NCBI GenBank assembly: GCA_943736015.1
Contig: OX031056.1
Coordinates: forward strand, 69,219,277-69,283,276
DNA: 64,000 nucleotides
From: Tridacna crocea
Taxonomy: Eukaryota; Mollusca; Bivalvia; Cardiida; Cardiidae
Direction: 5' to 3'
Part shown: one piece after another, positions 45,901 through 57,900 of the stretch
Position numbering within the stretch: position 1 is the first letter of the stretch
Layout: each line of letters starts with the position of its first letter
Program-made: the position numbers and the translations under genes
Notes under the pieces: generated by a model
What the model was told of the DNA's origin: nothing
What the model saw: the letters and a program-made list of their open reading frames with translations, nothing else
Databases searched by the model: none

Positions 45901-48900
45901 TGTAATTTTATGATTCTTAATTATTGATGATTTGCATATATTTTTTTTTCATATAAATTTCAGAGCTACATATATTTATTAATTTGGTGAGATGTGAAAA
46001 ATCTAAATACCCGCCTTTAAAGTAGCTGCTGGTGTTTAAGAATCAGAAATGACACTCCCTTTTATTTTCGATTTTTGTTTTCTCTATCGTATCACGTTCC
46101 GAAAAAAAAATTCCCATGTGCCCAATCGAGGCAAAAAGTAATATAATAAAAATGACTTGAAGCGACCCTTGACTCCAGCCATTACGGCCAAATGGTCATC
46201 TGGGAACTTGGAACGTTCTGGCCCATTCAGCCATTTCTCGAGTACATAATTATTCTGTAAGATCAGAAAGAAATTGGATTTTGCACTAACTGTTATTGTT
46301 TCTGTTACTCTGGGGAAAATTCTGTAGCCTCGTTATTTTGCTGACCTCGATCATCCCTCGATATGGCTCGCAACACGTGAAAAGGGGCATTCGGACATTT
46401 ATGGAAAGTGTCGTCTGGGATCAGCCTGCGAAGTCCGTGCAGAATAATACGAGACAGCGAATTACGACTACATCAGATTTGGCCCTTCAGTAAACATGCG
46501 CAGAGCAGAAACACATAAAAACGAAAAGTGCCCTTTCGGATAAGCCTGCGCGGATTGCAACTGGCTGATACGAGACGACACTTTACGGAAATATCCGAAT
46601 GTCCCTATACTGGCGTGTTACCGGTCAATAACAGGGAACCAAGTCAGGCTTGAAGTGGTTTTATTATCGTTGTATTTTCCCTATTTTTTTTGCATGTCTG
46701 TCTGTCTTTCCGTCCGTCCGTCCATCCGTCTGTCGCTGTGTCTGTCTGTCTGTATGTTTGTCTGTCTGTCTGTCTGCAGTAACACTGAACGGATACCTCT
46801 CTGTTAAGCATCGTCCGGAAGACAAGATGAAGGTTTACGTGTCCTCAACCATAGTAAGGCTGATGATATATTGCAGTCGAGAGTCTTTTTCCCAATCCCC
46901 TACGTAACGCGAACTCCAATGCCATTGGCAAGGACAGGACAGTGAGTTTATCGTCGGTTTACTTCCAAAACCTCGTAAAAACAGCTTGAAATAAGCTGTA
47001 TTTACGAGGTTGTTGAAGTCAACCGACGTTATAAGCTTGCAAATCTTTGCTTTCTGACCTTTGCTAGCTCTCTTTGAATCCTAATAGATTGTATTTAATA
47101 TTTAACTTTTCCGTTTCAACTCTTTGCCACACGATAAAACTTTAGACTTCTTAATCCTTTACCAAACCATCCCTGGTTTTTACGACTCTGCGATAGAAGC
47201 CTTTTGAAAACATTGTGGGAAAAGGAGAAAATGCTGGTAACCAAGTATAAGAAATGTTAATAAAAACAAATTGTGACATATATCTGGGCGTTAACCATGG
47301 TATTGTGATGAAAAAAGATTCTCGATTTTGCCAACAGAATGACTCTCTTTTTCAACAAAAGGAAAAGTAGTTGTTTGCGCATGCGTGGTGTCTACAGTTT
47401 AGAAAAGAGAAGCATAAAATACTGAACTTTTGTGGCAATAAGATGAAACATGAAAATAACTTTCTGTGAAAAAAAATGTCATCCAATGAAAAACAAGCAT
47501 AAAGTTTTCAAAAAACCTAATATTTCAATTTACCATGTTGAGTGAATGAACAACAAATAAGTTTCTTCCGCTGTGAAATTGGATAAATTCGCTCAGTTAT
47601 GTTTTCAGGCCGGTGTAATGCAGAGAAATTACCCCCATTACAAAATGACCCAAGGTCATTTCTTGACGTAGAGCAATGAAACATGGTCATTTCTCTACGT
47701 CAAAAAATGACCCATGGGTCATTCCTCTACGTCGAGAAATGACCGTGGGTCATTTTGTAATGGGGGTCATTTCTCTACATTACACCGGCTAATTATTCAG
47801 CAAATACTGAAACCAAAATTACCCGTCCCTTATATAGGCAGCGGACGCGAGAAAAGGGCAATGGGAAATTAAAGCTTCAAAGTGGCCGTTTAGAAGTTCG
47901 TTTCAGTGTACATCAGGAAAACGGCTTATTCATTTACTAGTACAACGGTTACTTGTATTTTGATAATAACAAACAACGACGATATTATTTTGATTTCAGG
48001 TTATACAAAGTGATAGGCCCGGCTGCTCTCGCATTCGGAATAGCTTTGGTATGTTCAGCGGGTTTATATTATTGTTGTTGGGGATTCCAAAGTCCAGTAA
48101 GACGTCGTCACATTCACGTGAGTAACTTTAATACAATTGAATATTGAATAAGAGAATCTTGATGCATAACATCAATGGCGCCGCAAATCAGATGTTTCTG
48201 AAATAAAGCATATTACAGAATTTTAAATTGACCAAAGTATATATATATGCAGAACTCGGTGAAAAATGAACTGAGAAGTCCCAGACAATCTTTACAATGC
48301 AACTTAGAACTTAAAAAAGAAAGAACCAATAATGGTAAGACAAAATCAAAGCCATTCTTCGACGAAATTTAACATAACTTCAATTAAAGCTATGTACAAA
48401 AGCAGTTGTCATTCGGCAAATAACACAAGAAAATAGTATTACCAAATTTGATATTAAAAACTGGGCATGAAATGACCAAAGCGGATACAAAATGATCAAA
48501 GTAAGCACGAAATGACCGAAAGAAAAAAGTATAGGTGGATACAAAATGACCAAACTTGTACGAAATGGCCTAGGTACAAAATTACCTAGTTACGAACTGA
48601 GTTGAAGCCGAGTAAACAATATGGCTGCGTCCATAGGTAGTATTCCGAAGCGAATAAAAATATAGTGCCGCCGCTCATGCGGCGCCATATTTAATGAGGA
48701 TGACGCTAATGCTCTTGTCTTTATTCCATGTAATCCAGCAAGTGTATACAAAATCCATTTGGTACATTGTTAAAGACTATAAACACGAGGTTCATAGACA
48801 CAATGAGTTGTATACAATTAGTACTGATTATTATGTCATAATATGTCATGTTTTGTTACGTTATATTGTAAACGTTGGTTTCTTTACAAAATTAGCCAAG

Positions 48901-51900
48901 AGAGGTCATGCAGCATCAGTGTTCTCAAATAAGTTGTTAGCTGTTATTTTCAATATTTTTTGGTACATGTAAACAAACAATTATAAAAGCCGCCGAGTAG
49001 ACACCTCATATACTTTACACGGCGGTTATTTGACCTTATTGCCGTCTTTTCAAATCGCATGATCTTGTGCAGTGGTTTTCTTTCTATTTCTTAACGAAAT
49101 TAGTCTTATTTTTTTTCTGCTTAGATTTATTTGCTTAATAAAAAATCACAATTATTTGAGAGGTCATTTGCAGCCATGGCAAATTAATATAAATCTTTTC
49201 TGAAAATCGTCATATAAAAATAAACCACGTCTATTTCCTTTTTCAGTTTTTCTTTATTTCGCTTTATTTACAAAACACGTCGGAACAGACTGTGTATCAG
49301 AATATTTTCGCAAAAAAATGGATTCAGCCATCAGAGTCTGTGGTAGTCTGCCTTTTAAACTTACCACATGTAATTTTCTGTTTTGTGCAAGTCTACTGTA
49401 GCACAAAATCTTATCTAGTCGAAAAATGCCGCCTCGGATTAGCCTGCGCAAACTGCGCAGGCTGATCCGAGACGACATTTTACGCAATGTGTGAGTGCCC
49501 CTTTTCGCGTGTTGCAAGCCATATAATGTCTATACTTTATATGATTGTACAATTATTTTGTCGTCCATAAATAGATATAGATGAGAAAACTTAGGAAACG
49601 AGATAGATTCAGATCAGCATGGTATGGCCGATCTGAAATAATGATGTCCGTTTAGTTCCTTTATATATACTAGGACGAAAAAGAAACGCAGGGTACCTAC
49701 GAGATATTGAACAAGCTTTGAGTCTCCATATGCAGTCAGTCAATACTTTTTTTTCACTGAGAAGGGGATACTGTCAATGAGAAGCCATTTTCTCATTTTC
49801 GTTTGGCCACACTGAAATGAAATTTCGTCAAAATATTCAACACTGATCAGTGGTAAACATAAAATCATAATTTAGAATTGTCAATCAAGTTATACACCGC
49901 TAAACTACCTTGAAAGGTTATCCAGCGTTTCTTTTTCGTCCTAGTATATTCATGTGTTCTTCAAGAAGGATAACTTTTATACATACTTAACAGAGTATCA
50001 GAGGCGTTACTTCCCTTTAATTGCATCTAAGTAAACCATTGACTGTCATTTTAGACTGTATATGTGACCGTGACGCAAAAAATGGATCCTCTGGGAACTG
50101 TGAAAATTGTCAACCCTGGTCAGACTGCGCGAATTGCGCCGGCTGACCAGGATTGACACTTTTCGCTTTTATGATATTTTCTGTATGAAAAGTGGTCATT
50201 CTACCTTGTTATGAAATAATTTTTGAACTATCAACTTAAATTGACTTACACTCATCTTTGGTCTGCTTTCATCTAGTTGATGTTCGGGATTTCCAGATTT
50301 TCCCTTTCCGCGTGACAGGTCACATATGGCTTGCAACACGCGAAAAGGGGCATTCGGACATTTGCGTAAAGTAACGTCTCGGATTAGCCTGCGCAGTCCG
50401 CGCAGGCTAATCCGAGACGGCACTTTACGACTACATTAGATTTTGTGATACAGTAGACTTGTGTGAAACAGAAAATTACATAAAAACGGAAAGTGCCATC
50501 TCGGATTAGCCTGCGCGGACTGCGCAGGCTAATCCGAGACGACACTTTACGCAAATGTCCGAATGCCCCTTTTCGGGTGTTGCACTCCATATATATTTGA
50601 TGACTGTATGTGGTGTGATAGACATACTGCCTTTTCTCCGTTGTCTACACATGTCATATTTTTCGAAGATTCGACCTGTCTTATATGACGCATCACTCTC
50701 CCCGATATTGGGGAGATTGTAATAATACGCGCTATATAGTAGCAATGGAGAAAATGGCTTTTATCAATGCGTTTGAGGAAAAATCAGGCCTGTTTTAGAT
50801 CCATATTTCTCTAAACAGCTGATCATAGCTGAATGAATCGCACCAGGTATAGCGTTATGATTGAGTAAACGTTTATTTTAGTTTGAAATTCAGAGAAACG
50901 GTTGTCGCGTAGAAAAGTAGTCTGATTCTGTACCCAGAATGCCCAAATGAGTAATTGAGTATTTTTCGCTATTTCTGTATCCACAAAGCCACAAGTCTTA
51001 ACTTCAAAATCCAAAATCATCAAAATAAGGCACTCCTACTTATATCAGATTGGAAAATTCTAAATAAATCTTTTCTAGAAAGATGAGATCATTGATTAGT
51101 AAACAGCCTGTTTCTAAAAATAACCACAATGGAAAAGCCAATACATGTTCCATATGTTTCTAGAATATTCTGAAAACAGGCCACTGTATACACTATCTAT
51201 ATAACAGTCTGGTCTGTAGGTGTCAAAAGAGTATTTTATGGGGCGTTTATCGGTTAGGTTGGTTTCCCGGATAACAGCCGAGCACCAACAGCCGGTGTAA
51301 TGCAGAGAAATGACCCCCATCACAAAATGACCCACGGTCATTTCTCGACGTAGAGGAATGATCCATGGGTCATTTCTCTACGTCGAGAAATGACCCATGG
51401 GTCATTCCTCTACGTCGAGAAATGACGCGTGGGTCATTTTGTAAAGGGGGTCATTTCTCTGCATTACACCGGCCAAAAGTAGGAGAGAATAATTTATGTG
51501 TAATATACAGGGTGATTCAAACTATCTGATAATTTCAATCCCTAATACTCTTTTCCTGCTAGCACATCTCTTGTTATAATACATATCAAAGTACTGTACA
51601 ATAATTACACTTTTGTTAGATACATAATGTAAATTAATTTGATACTTACTTATAAAATAAAGTAGGTCAGACTTTTTTACAACATTTTCATTTTATGCTG
51701 TATGACGTCCACACTGAGCTATTACGACGTCAAGCTTCTATTGATGAAAGTTTGCTTTCACCGATGAATACATTTCTAGCATTATTTTCTCATCTCTCTA
51801 GAAAAAACTAGTTTCAACTCTCCAACAGTGTTCAGTTTATGTTAATGTACATTTTCTTTCAAGTATCCCCACAAGACAAAATCCAAATGACTATGGTCCA

Positions 51901-54900
51901 GGGAATTCGGGGAGGGTGGAACATTGTCAGTCTTGAAGGAGACAAGTTTGCCCAAGGTTTCATGAAGCCACGACAATACTTAATGTGCTGTATTGGCTGC
52001 TACTTCATCCTGTCGGAACCAAGTGCCTTTGAACCCCCTCTTCGCTTTAAAGCTGGCTAAACCTTTTTTTTTTTACAAGCAACATCAAGTAACATTCATC
52101 AATAACTTTCTCTCCATCTTGTTTAAAAGTCACACCACAGTAACATAACGACTACAATACGGTAACGTTTGCATAATGTTGAGGATTTTCATTTTAGGTG
52201 TGAAGTAGCACTCCATAAAGCACATTCAGGATTGTCTTGGCTTCATAAAACATATCGAGAAAACTTGATTCAGGATTGGTCCCCACATTCATCGGATCAT
52301 AGTCCTTTAGACTTTTTCATGTCGTGACACTTGAAAGGAAATGTATAGTAATATAAACTGAAGACTGAAGAAGAGTTGAAACAAGCTTTTTGCAGAGAGA
52401 TGAGAAAAGGAACGCCATGAATATTTTCATTGAAGATAGCAAAGTTTCACCAAAAGAGGCTTGACTGTCAACTGTCAAGAATGGACGTCATACCGTATGT
52501 CCTGCAAATATTGTAAAAAAAACTCTGCCTATTTTATTTTACATATAAGTATCAAAATTTAACAATGTATATCGAACAAAACTGATTATTCTAAAATATT
52601 GTGATATGAATAATAACACGGTATGTGCTAGCAGAAAATAAGTAATATGGACTGAAACTGTATCAGATATTATGAATCATCCTGTATTTGTCTCCCCTCT
52701 TTCAGAAACACAAGAAAACTACAGAACATAAGGAACAGCAGAATCCTTTACAGGTAATGTACACCATGCTTTTGGCAGACATTCTATTTGTAGAATATCG
52801 TGAGTTTTGCGTCACTGGATGAATCGAGGACGGGTTCATGAAACTCTATGAAACACAGAGAGAGAGGTTTTTCATTAAATTCGTCTACCAGCTTGTTTAA
52901 CGTTACTTCGGTTTGCGATACCATCCGCATTCGGAGGCTTTTAGAATGCAAAAGAAAAATTAAGATTCAGAAGTTCATATATGTAGCTCCTTTTTCGCAT
53001 GCGTTTGTCAACTGTCTGCATTGTGACTTTCAGATGCTTCTGTGGTATGTAGAACGAGACCAGACAGCCATAGAAAAACGTTTATTCTTATATAACATTG
53101 GAACAAATGGTAGTTAGTGCGAACTTATGTTTCTGGGAAAAAAAAAGCGTTTGAATTGCAGCAGTGGTGTTTTTCTTCAAATTCTAGGAGCATTTTAAGG
53201 GTTATATATATTTGACCCGTGATGCGAAAAGGGACCATTTGGGAACTGCAAAAAGTGTAGACCCCGGTCAGCCTGCGCAATTCGCGCAGGCTGACCGGGA
53301 TCAACACTTTTCGTTTTTATGATATTTTCTGTATGAAAAGTGGCCATTCTACCTTACTATACGTACAATCACATTTGAACCATCAACTTAAGTTGGACTA
53401 TCTTTGATTTGTTTTTATCTAATTGATGTATGGAATTTCAAGATTGTTCCTATTCTCGTGATGAGCCATATATTTTCACTTAGATATTTATTCTATTTAT
53501 TTTACATCTATTTTAGCATGCACACCATGGTTTTGTGCATGAAATGCTCGCTTTTTTTCTTTTGAGAGCTTCTTTGTTCAGTTTTTTTTTTCAACTGTTA
53601 AACTCTTTACCAAAAGACAAAACTTCAGATTCTTCCACACTGAATTCATTAGTAGATGTCAAATTATGTGTTTAATGATGACATTTGGCTTTGAGAGTGT
53701 TAAGAAATAGTAAAATTCATCCTTTTAACAAAAACGCGTTATAGCCCTCTTCGTCAGGATCGTTATATCACGAAATTGTTTGATAGGAAGTTCAACAACC
53801 CAAGAGTCCACAATCTGATGAAAATACACTGTCTGTGTAAGTATGCTGGTATGTCTGTGTATGAGACAGAGTTTGTAGAAAAGGGAAGTTTTAAAGTCAG
53901 CCAGGTTCGAACTCTTCGGTAAATTTGAGTCATTTTACCACCCGAATTGGTCATAAATTAAGTTAGAAATTTTGTTCATCGTGGTATAATACTATCTTTC
54001 ACTCTTCGACAATATTTTATTTCTCTAAAATGAGGAAAAGTCTCACTTTAAAGCATGTTACACAACTGTTTTGCATCGTGTTTAAAATGTTTGAGTATTT
54101 CAGCCTGTTATCCTTTTGTTTTCTTTCACATCGTTTTACAGCCTTATATATATCGGACGTGCACCTGCAAAAAGGTAAAGATAAACTTCTTCTTCAATTG
54201 TGTATTTTAATATGTTTTCCTCAAAAGGACCGAATAAAATTGTACAGTATAATGCAAAATTGGTGCTGCTTTGCACGAGCCATTATTGCCAATAAAAGGC
54301 CATGCCAATTCGAAAATTCTGTTACACCTTGATAACTGAGCCTTTTGCAGATGGAGAATCATCATCGATTACCGACGGACACCGCGTTTCTTCTACGACT
54401 TTCTTGTTGAATAATCTTATATGTTATGTATGACAACTCGGCAACTGAGCTTTATAGCAACCAATTTTGCAATAAAAACCAGAATATTCTCGTTTTTATT
54501 GCAAAACTGGTTGCTACAGATGTGCTTGTTGCAGACAATTATTTCGTTTGTTTGGTTCATGGTGAATGCAGTTTAGTATAAAATATCAGACCTCGATTCC
54601 ACCATTAGTAAGCCAGATGCATCACATTTTTTATTCATAATTAATGAAGTTGTACACAATCTGCTCCTTGTTGGCTGCCGAGTGTTGTTGAAGAAAGAGG
54701 ATAACCATGGTAATCCCTCATTTCCTCAACTACACTTTTGTCGAATGGAATTTATCGTGGATAGTTACACACATTATATTTCATATGTCTATTTTTAGAA
54801 ATGTTATGGGTAAAGAAATAAAGTGAACATTTTCCTCCTGCAGAAAATCTGGAACCACTTCTTTTTAGAATTACTGTTTTAAAAGTGGCATTCGTTGTTA

Positions 54901-57900
54901 AAATAATCAGAGAAAATATAATATATAATTTATTTCATCAGCTTGTGGTTATATGGGGAAATATTTGCTTCAAAAGAGAAAGGTCCCCGAAAATAACTGG
55001 TGCCTTACGGCACTCGTTATATTCGCATACCTTTCCCTTTATCCGCAAATATTTCCCCATATTAACCACAAGCTGATGAAATAAACTCTATTTAGTTTCA
55101 GAGCTTGTTGCCGGTCGAGAAACATCCCCGGTTACCCAGATGCATTAACTTTCGTTTAAAACATTTATGATAAATTGTATTTAACATACTGTAACATACA
55201 ACTCGGTTAAAGAGCCTGCTCCAGGTACAGAATCACCATCGGTAACGAAGGTTTACTGCATCTGGTCTCTATGCACCTGATGTATGAGGTTTAACGAGAT
55301 TAAACGCACCTAGGTTACCGAACTTGTTGTAGATTGAGATTCGCGATTAAGGTATTTCGCTTCTTGTGCAACATGGAATGAAATTTCTTATTAGTAGAAA
55401 ATTAAGGTTTATACTGATATAATATTTTTGAACATTTCTAACCGACCAGAAATTCCTTTGGTTCCCATCTTGAAATTATTTGTTGATATTTTTGTTAGTT
55501 TTCAGAAAAGGGAGGTAATCAATTTGTAATGTAATGAGAATAGAGTGGCCCTATATTTATAAATGATAATTCTGAAAGGAAAAAAAATGGAAAAAAAGTG
55601 GTGCGGTCAAAGTAGTACAATAATACTCATTTCCAATCATAGCAACTGGTTTAGGATACTATTTTAGTACTACCTTAAGTTCTTGATAACCGATAACCAA
55701 GGTACATGTACACTGCTTCAGTTTACAACATTCATAATATACTCAACAAAGATAATAAAAAGACGTGCATATAACTGGACGAAAGATGTAGTAAAAGAGT
55801 TGCTTTATTTAGTTAACTTAAATATGGTGTAAAACGCTGCTAGTATCTGATATCCAATATCAATAATTCGAACTAGGAGGGCGGTGTAAGAAAAAACTTC
55901 GACATACTTTCTTTGTTCCATACCTGAATGAACTTCAAAGTTAGTAAAGGTTATGTTCTCCTCTAGCGGCAATCACTTTCCTACACCTACTTTTGAAACT
56001 GCGAATAAGGCTCCGCAACTTTGCTCTAGGAAATTGCCACCATTCCTTCGTAAGCATGTTCTCAAGTTCATCATCTTTTTCCGGTCTGCGATCCTGACGT
56101 GATATCCTCCGCTGCAGAATGTCCCAAGCATGCTTTATCGGTTGAGGTACGGTGAATTCGCAAGCCAGTCCATGCGTATGATATCCGGCTCCTCAAGATA
56201 ACGCTGCACTACTCTTGCCTTGATGGGGCCTTACATTATCGTCCATTACAACAAAGTTCTGTCCAACTGCTCCTGCATATGCACGCACAAAAGGATGGAG
56301 AGTTTCATCTTTATAACGTGCAGCGGTGAGTGGCCCATCACGGATCACATAAAGGTCAGTGCGGCCGTCATATGATATGTCGGCCCATAAAAGGACTTAG
56401 GCTCCGCCAAGCCTGTCATGCCTCCAACTCCTCATACGGCCATCGCGAAAATCTAGCATGAATTTAGATTCGTCACTGAAGAGTATGGAATGTAACGGCT
56501 GACGTCCAATTATGACATGCTGACGAGCAAACTCTAGCCGAAATCGGCGATGGTGTGTAGTCAAAGGAGGCCGCACTACGGGTCTTCTGGCACGCAAGTT
56601 TGCAGCATGTAGTCTGTTTCTCACTGTCTGAACAAAAACTCGTACCCCATGTGTACTTTCAAAGTCCCTACAAAGCGTAATGGCAGAGTCAAAACCGCGG
56701 TGTCTAGCAGCTAAGCATAACTGGCGGTCCTGAGCTTCGGTAATTATGCGAGGACGGCCTAACCCTGATCTGTGCTCGCATCCACGGTGTTCAGGTACAG
56801 TTGCTACAACCTATCTATGACGCTGTGACTAACGTTAAGATGAGTCGCCATGTTACGGCGAGTCTGTCCGGTAAGCAACTGTCCGAGAGCACGTTACTTC
56901 TCATTATTGTTCCTTACCGCTTTTAACAAGTAGCACTGGATGAGTGAATGGTTTTGAAAAAATGGCATTTGATACAGGCTACTCAAACAGACCTGGACAC
57001 CTCTCAGTTAACTTACTCAAATCTTCAAACTAGGCAATTATAGCACCTGAGTGCATGAAATTCTCTTTATAGCGTTCAGTTCCCTGTCTTTTAGTTGTGT
57101 GGATTTCCAAACCTGCTCTACAGTGTTAAAGTCATCATAAATACACGTTCAATGCACCAACAGGAAGAAAAAAACATATTTCTGTACACTCTTATTATAT
57201 TTCCCTTTAATATTTTTGTTTAATATAATTCAATTCAACATTCAAGTAAGCTCACCGAACGTACCCTGGCTACCATGCATATTGCAAATAGAGCATCGCT
57301 GTCGATAACCCAGGTACACCGCTGTCATTTACTGCATTCCTGATGAATTAACGTAACACACCTAGGTGCACTGCTTGTTTCCAGCATTCATGATAAATTA
57401 AATAGAGTTTATTTCATAAGCTTGTGCTTAATATGGGGAAATATTTGCCGAAAAAGGGAAAGGTATGCGAAGCTTTTAAGAAAATTATTTGTTTTGAAAA
57501 ATTTTGAATTCCGATTTGTTCGAAAATGATTAGATAACTCTGCACAACGAAGAATAAGGAAGTGTCTGTTTCGTTTTTCAACTCATACCAAGTGACAAAA
57601 TTTGAGAATTAATAAAAAAGAAAGCAATGTCAGTTTTGATGAGGTAGAATAAATGCTGGTAACCACCATTTTTTCCTTCTCCAACAATGTTTTCAAAGGG
57701 TTTCTTTTCCAGGGCCGTTAAACTCTTGATTGTGTAATTAAATATTAGAGAGCTTACCATTCTCACTTTTTTCCAAACAATTGGTAGAAAAAACACAAGA
57801 ATCAATCTTTTGAATATTCATTTCAGCATCCAAACTCAGTTCCGTCTATTTCGAGCCAAAGTCACGTGACAGCTAACGCCAGTAGACGTTCCAAAGAGAG

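Larger units (their letters stand above)
51508..52684. mobile_element. Palindromic mariner-type derivative, two inverted 3' halves
   Basis: Ends CAGGGTGATTCAAAC and (complement) CAGGATGATTCATAA extend as about 60 bp of inverted similarity, flanked by TA (51506-51507, 52685-52686). Each half encodes the same C-terminal part of a transposase, reading outward: minus strand in the left half, plus in the right. The two arms of about 500 bp are similar but clearly diverged. No N-terminal transposase half is present. Confidence 0.85.

Noticed and set aside
48694..48972. 92-codon plus-strand frame in intron 3
   Set aside because: No domain and AT-biased composition like the surrounding intron. No splice partners that fit.
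51839..52060. Plus-strand 73-codon protein
   Set aside because: It is the antisense of the left-arm transposase remnant; the minus strand carries the LDFVLWGYLK signature.
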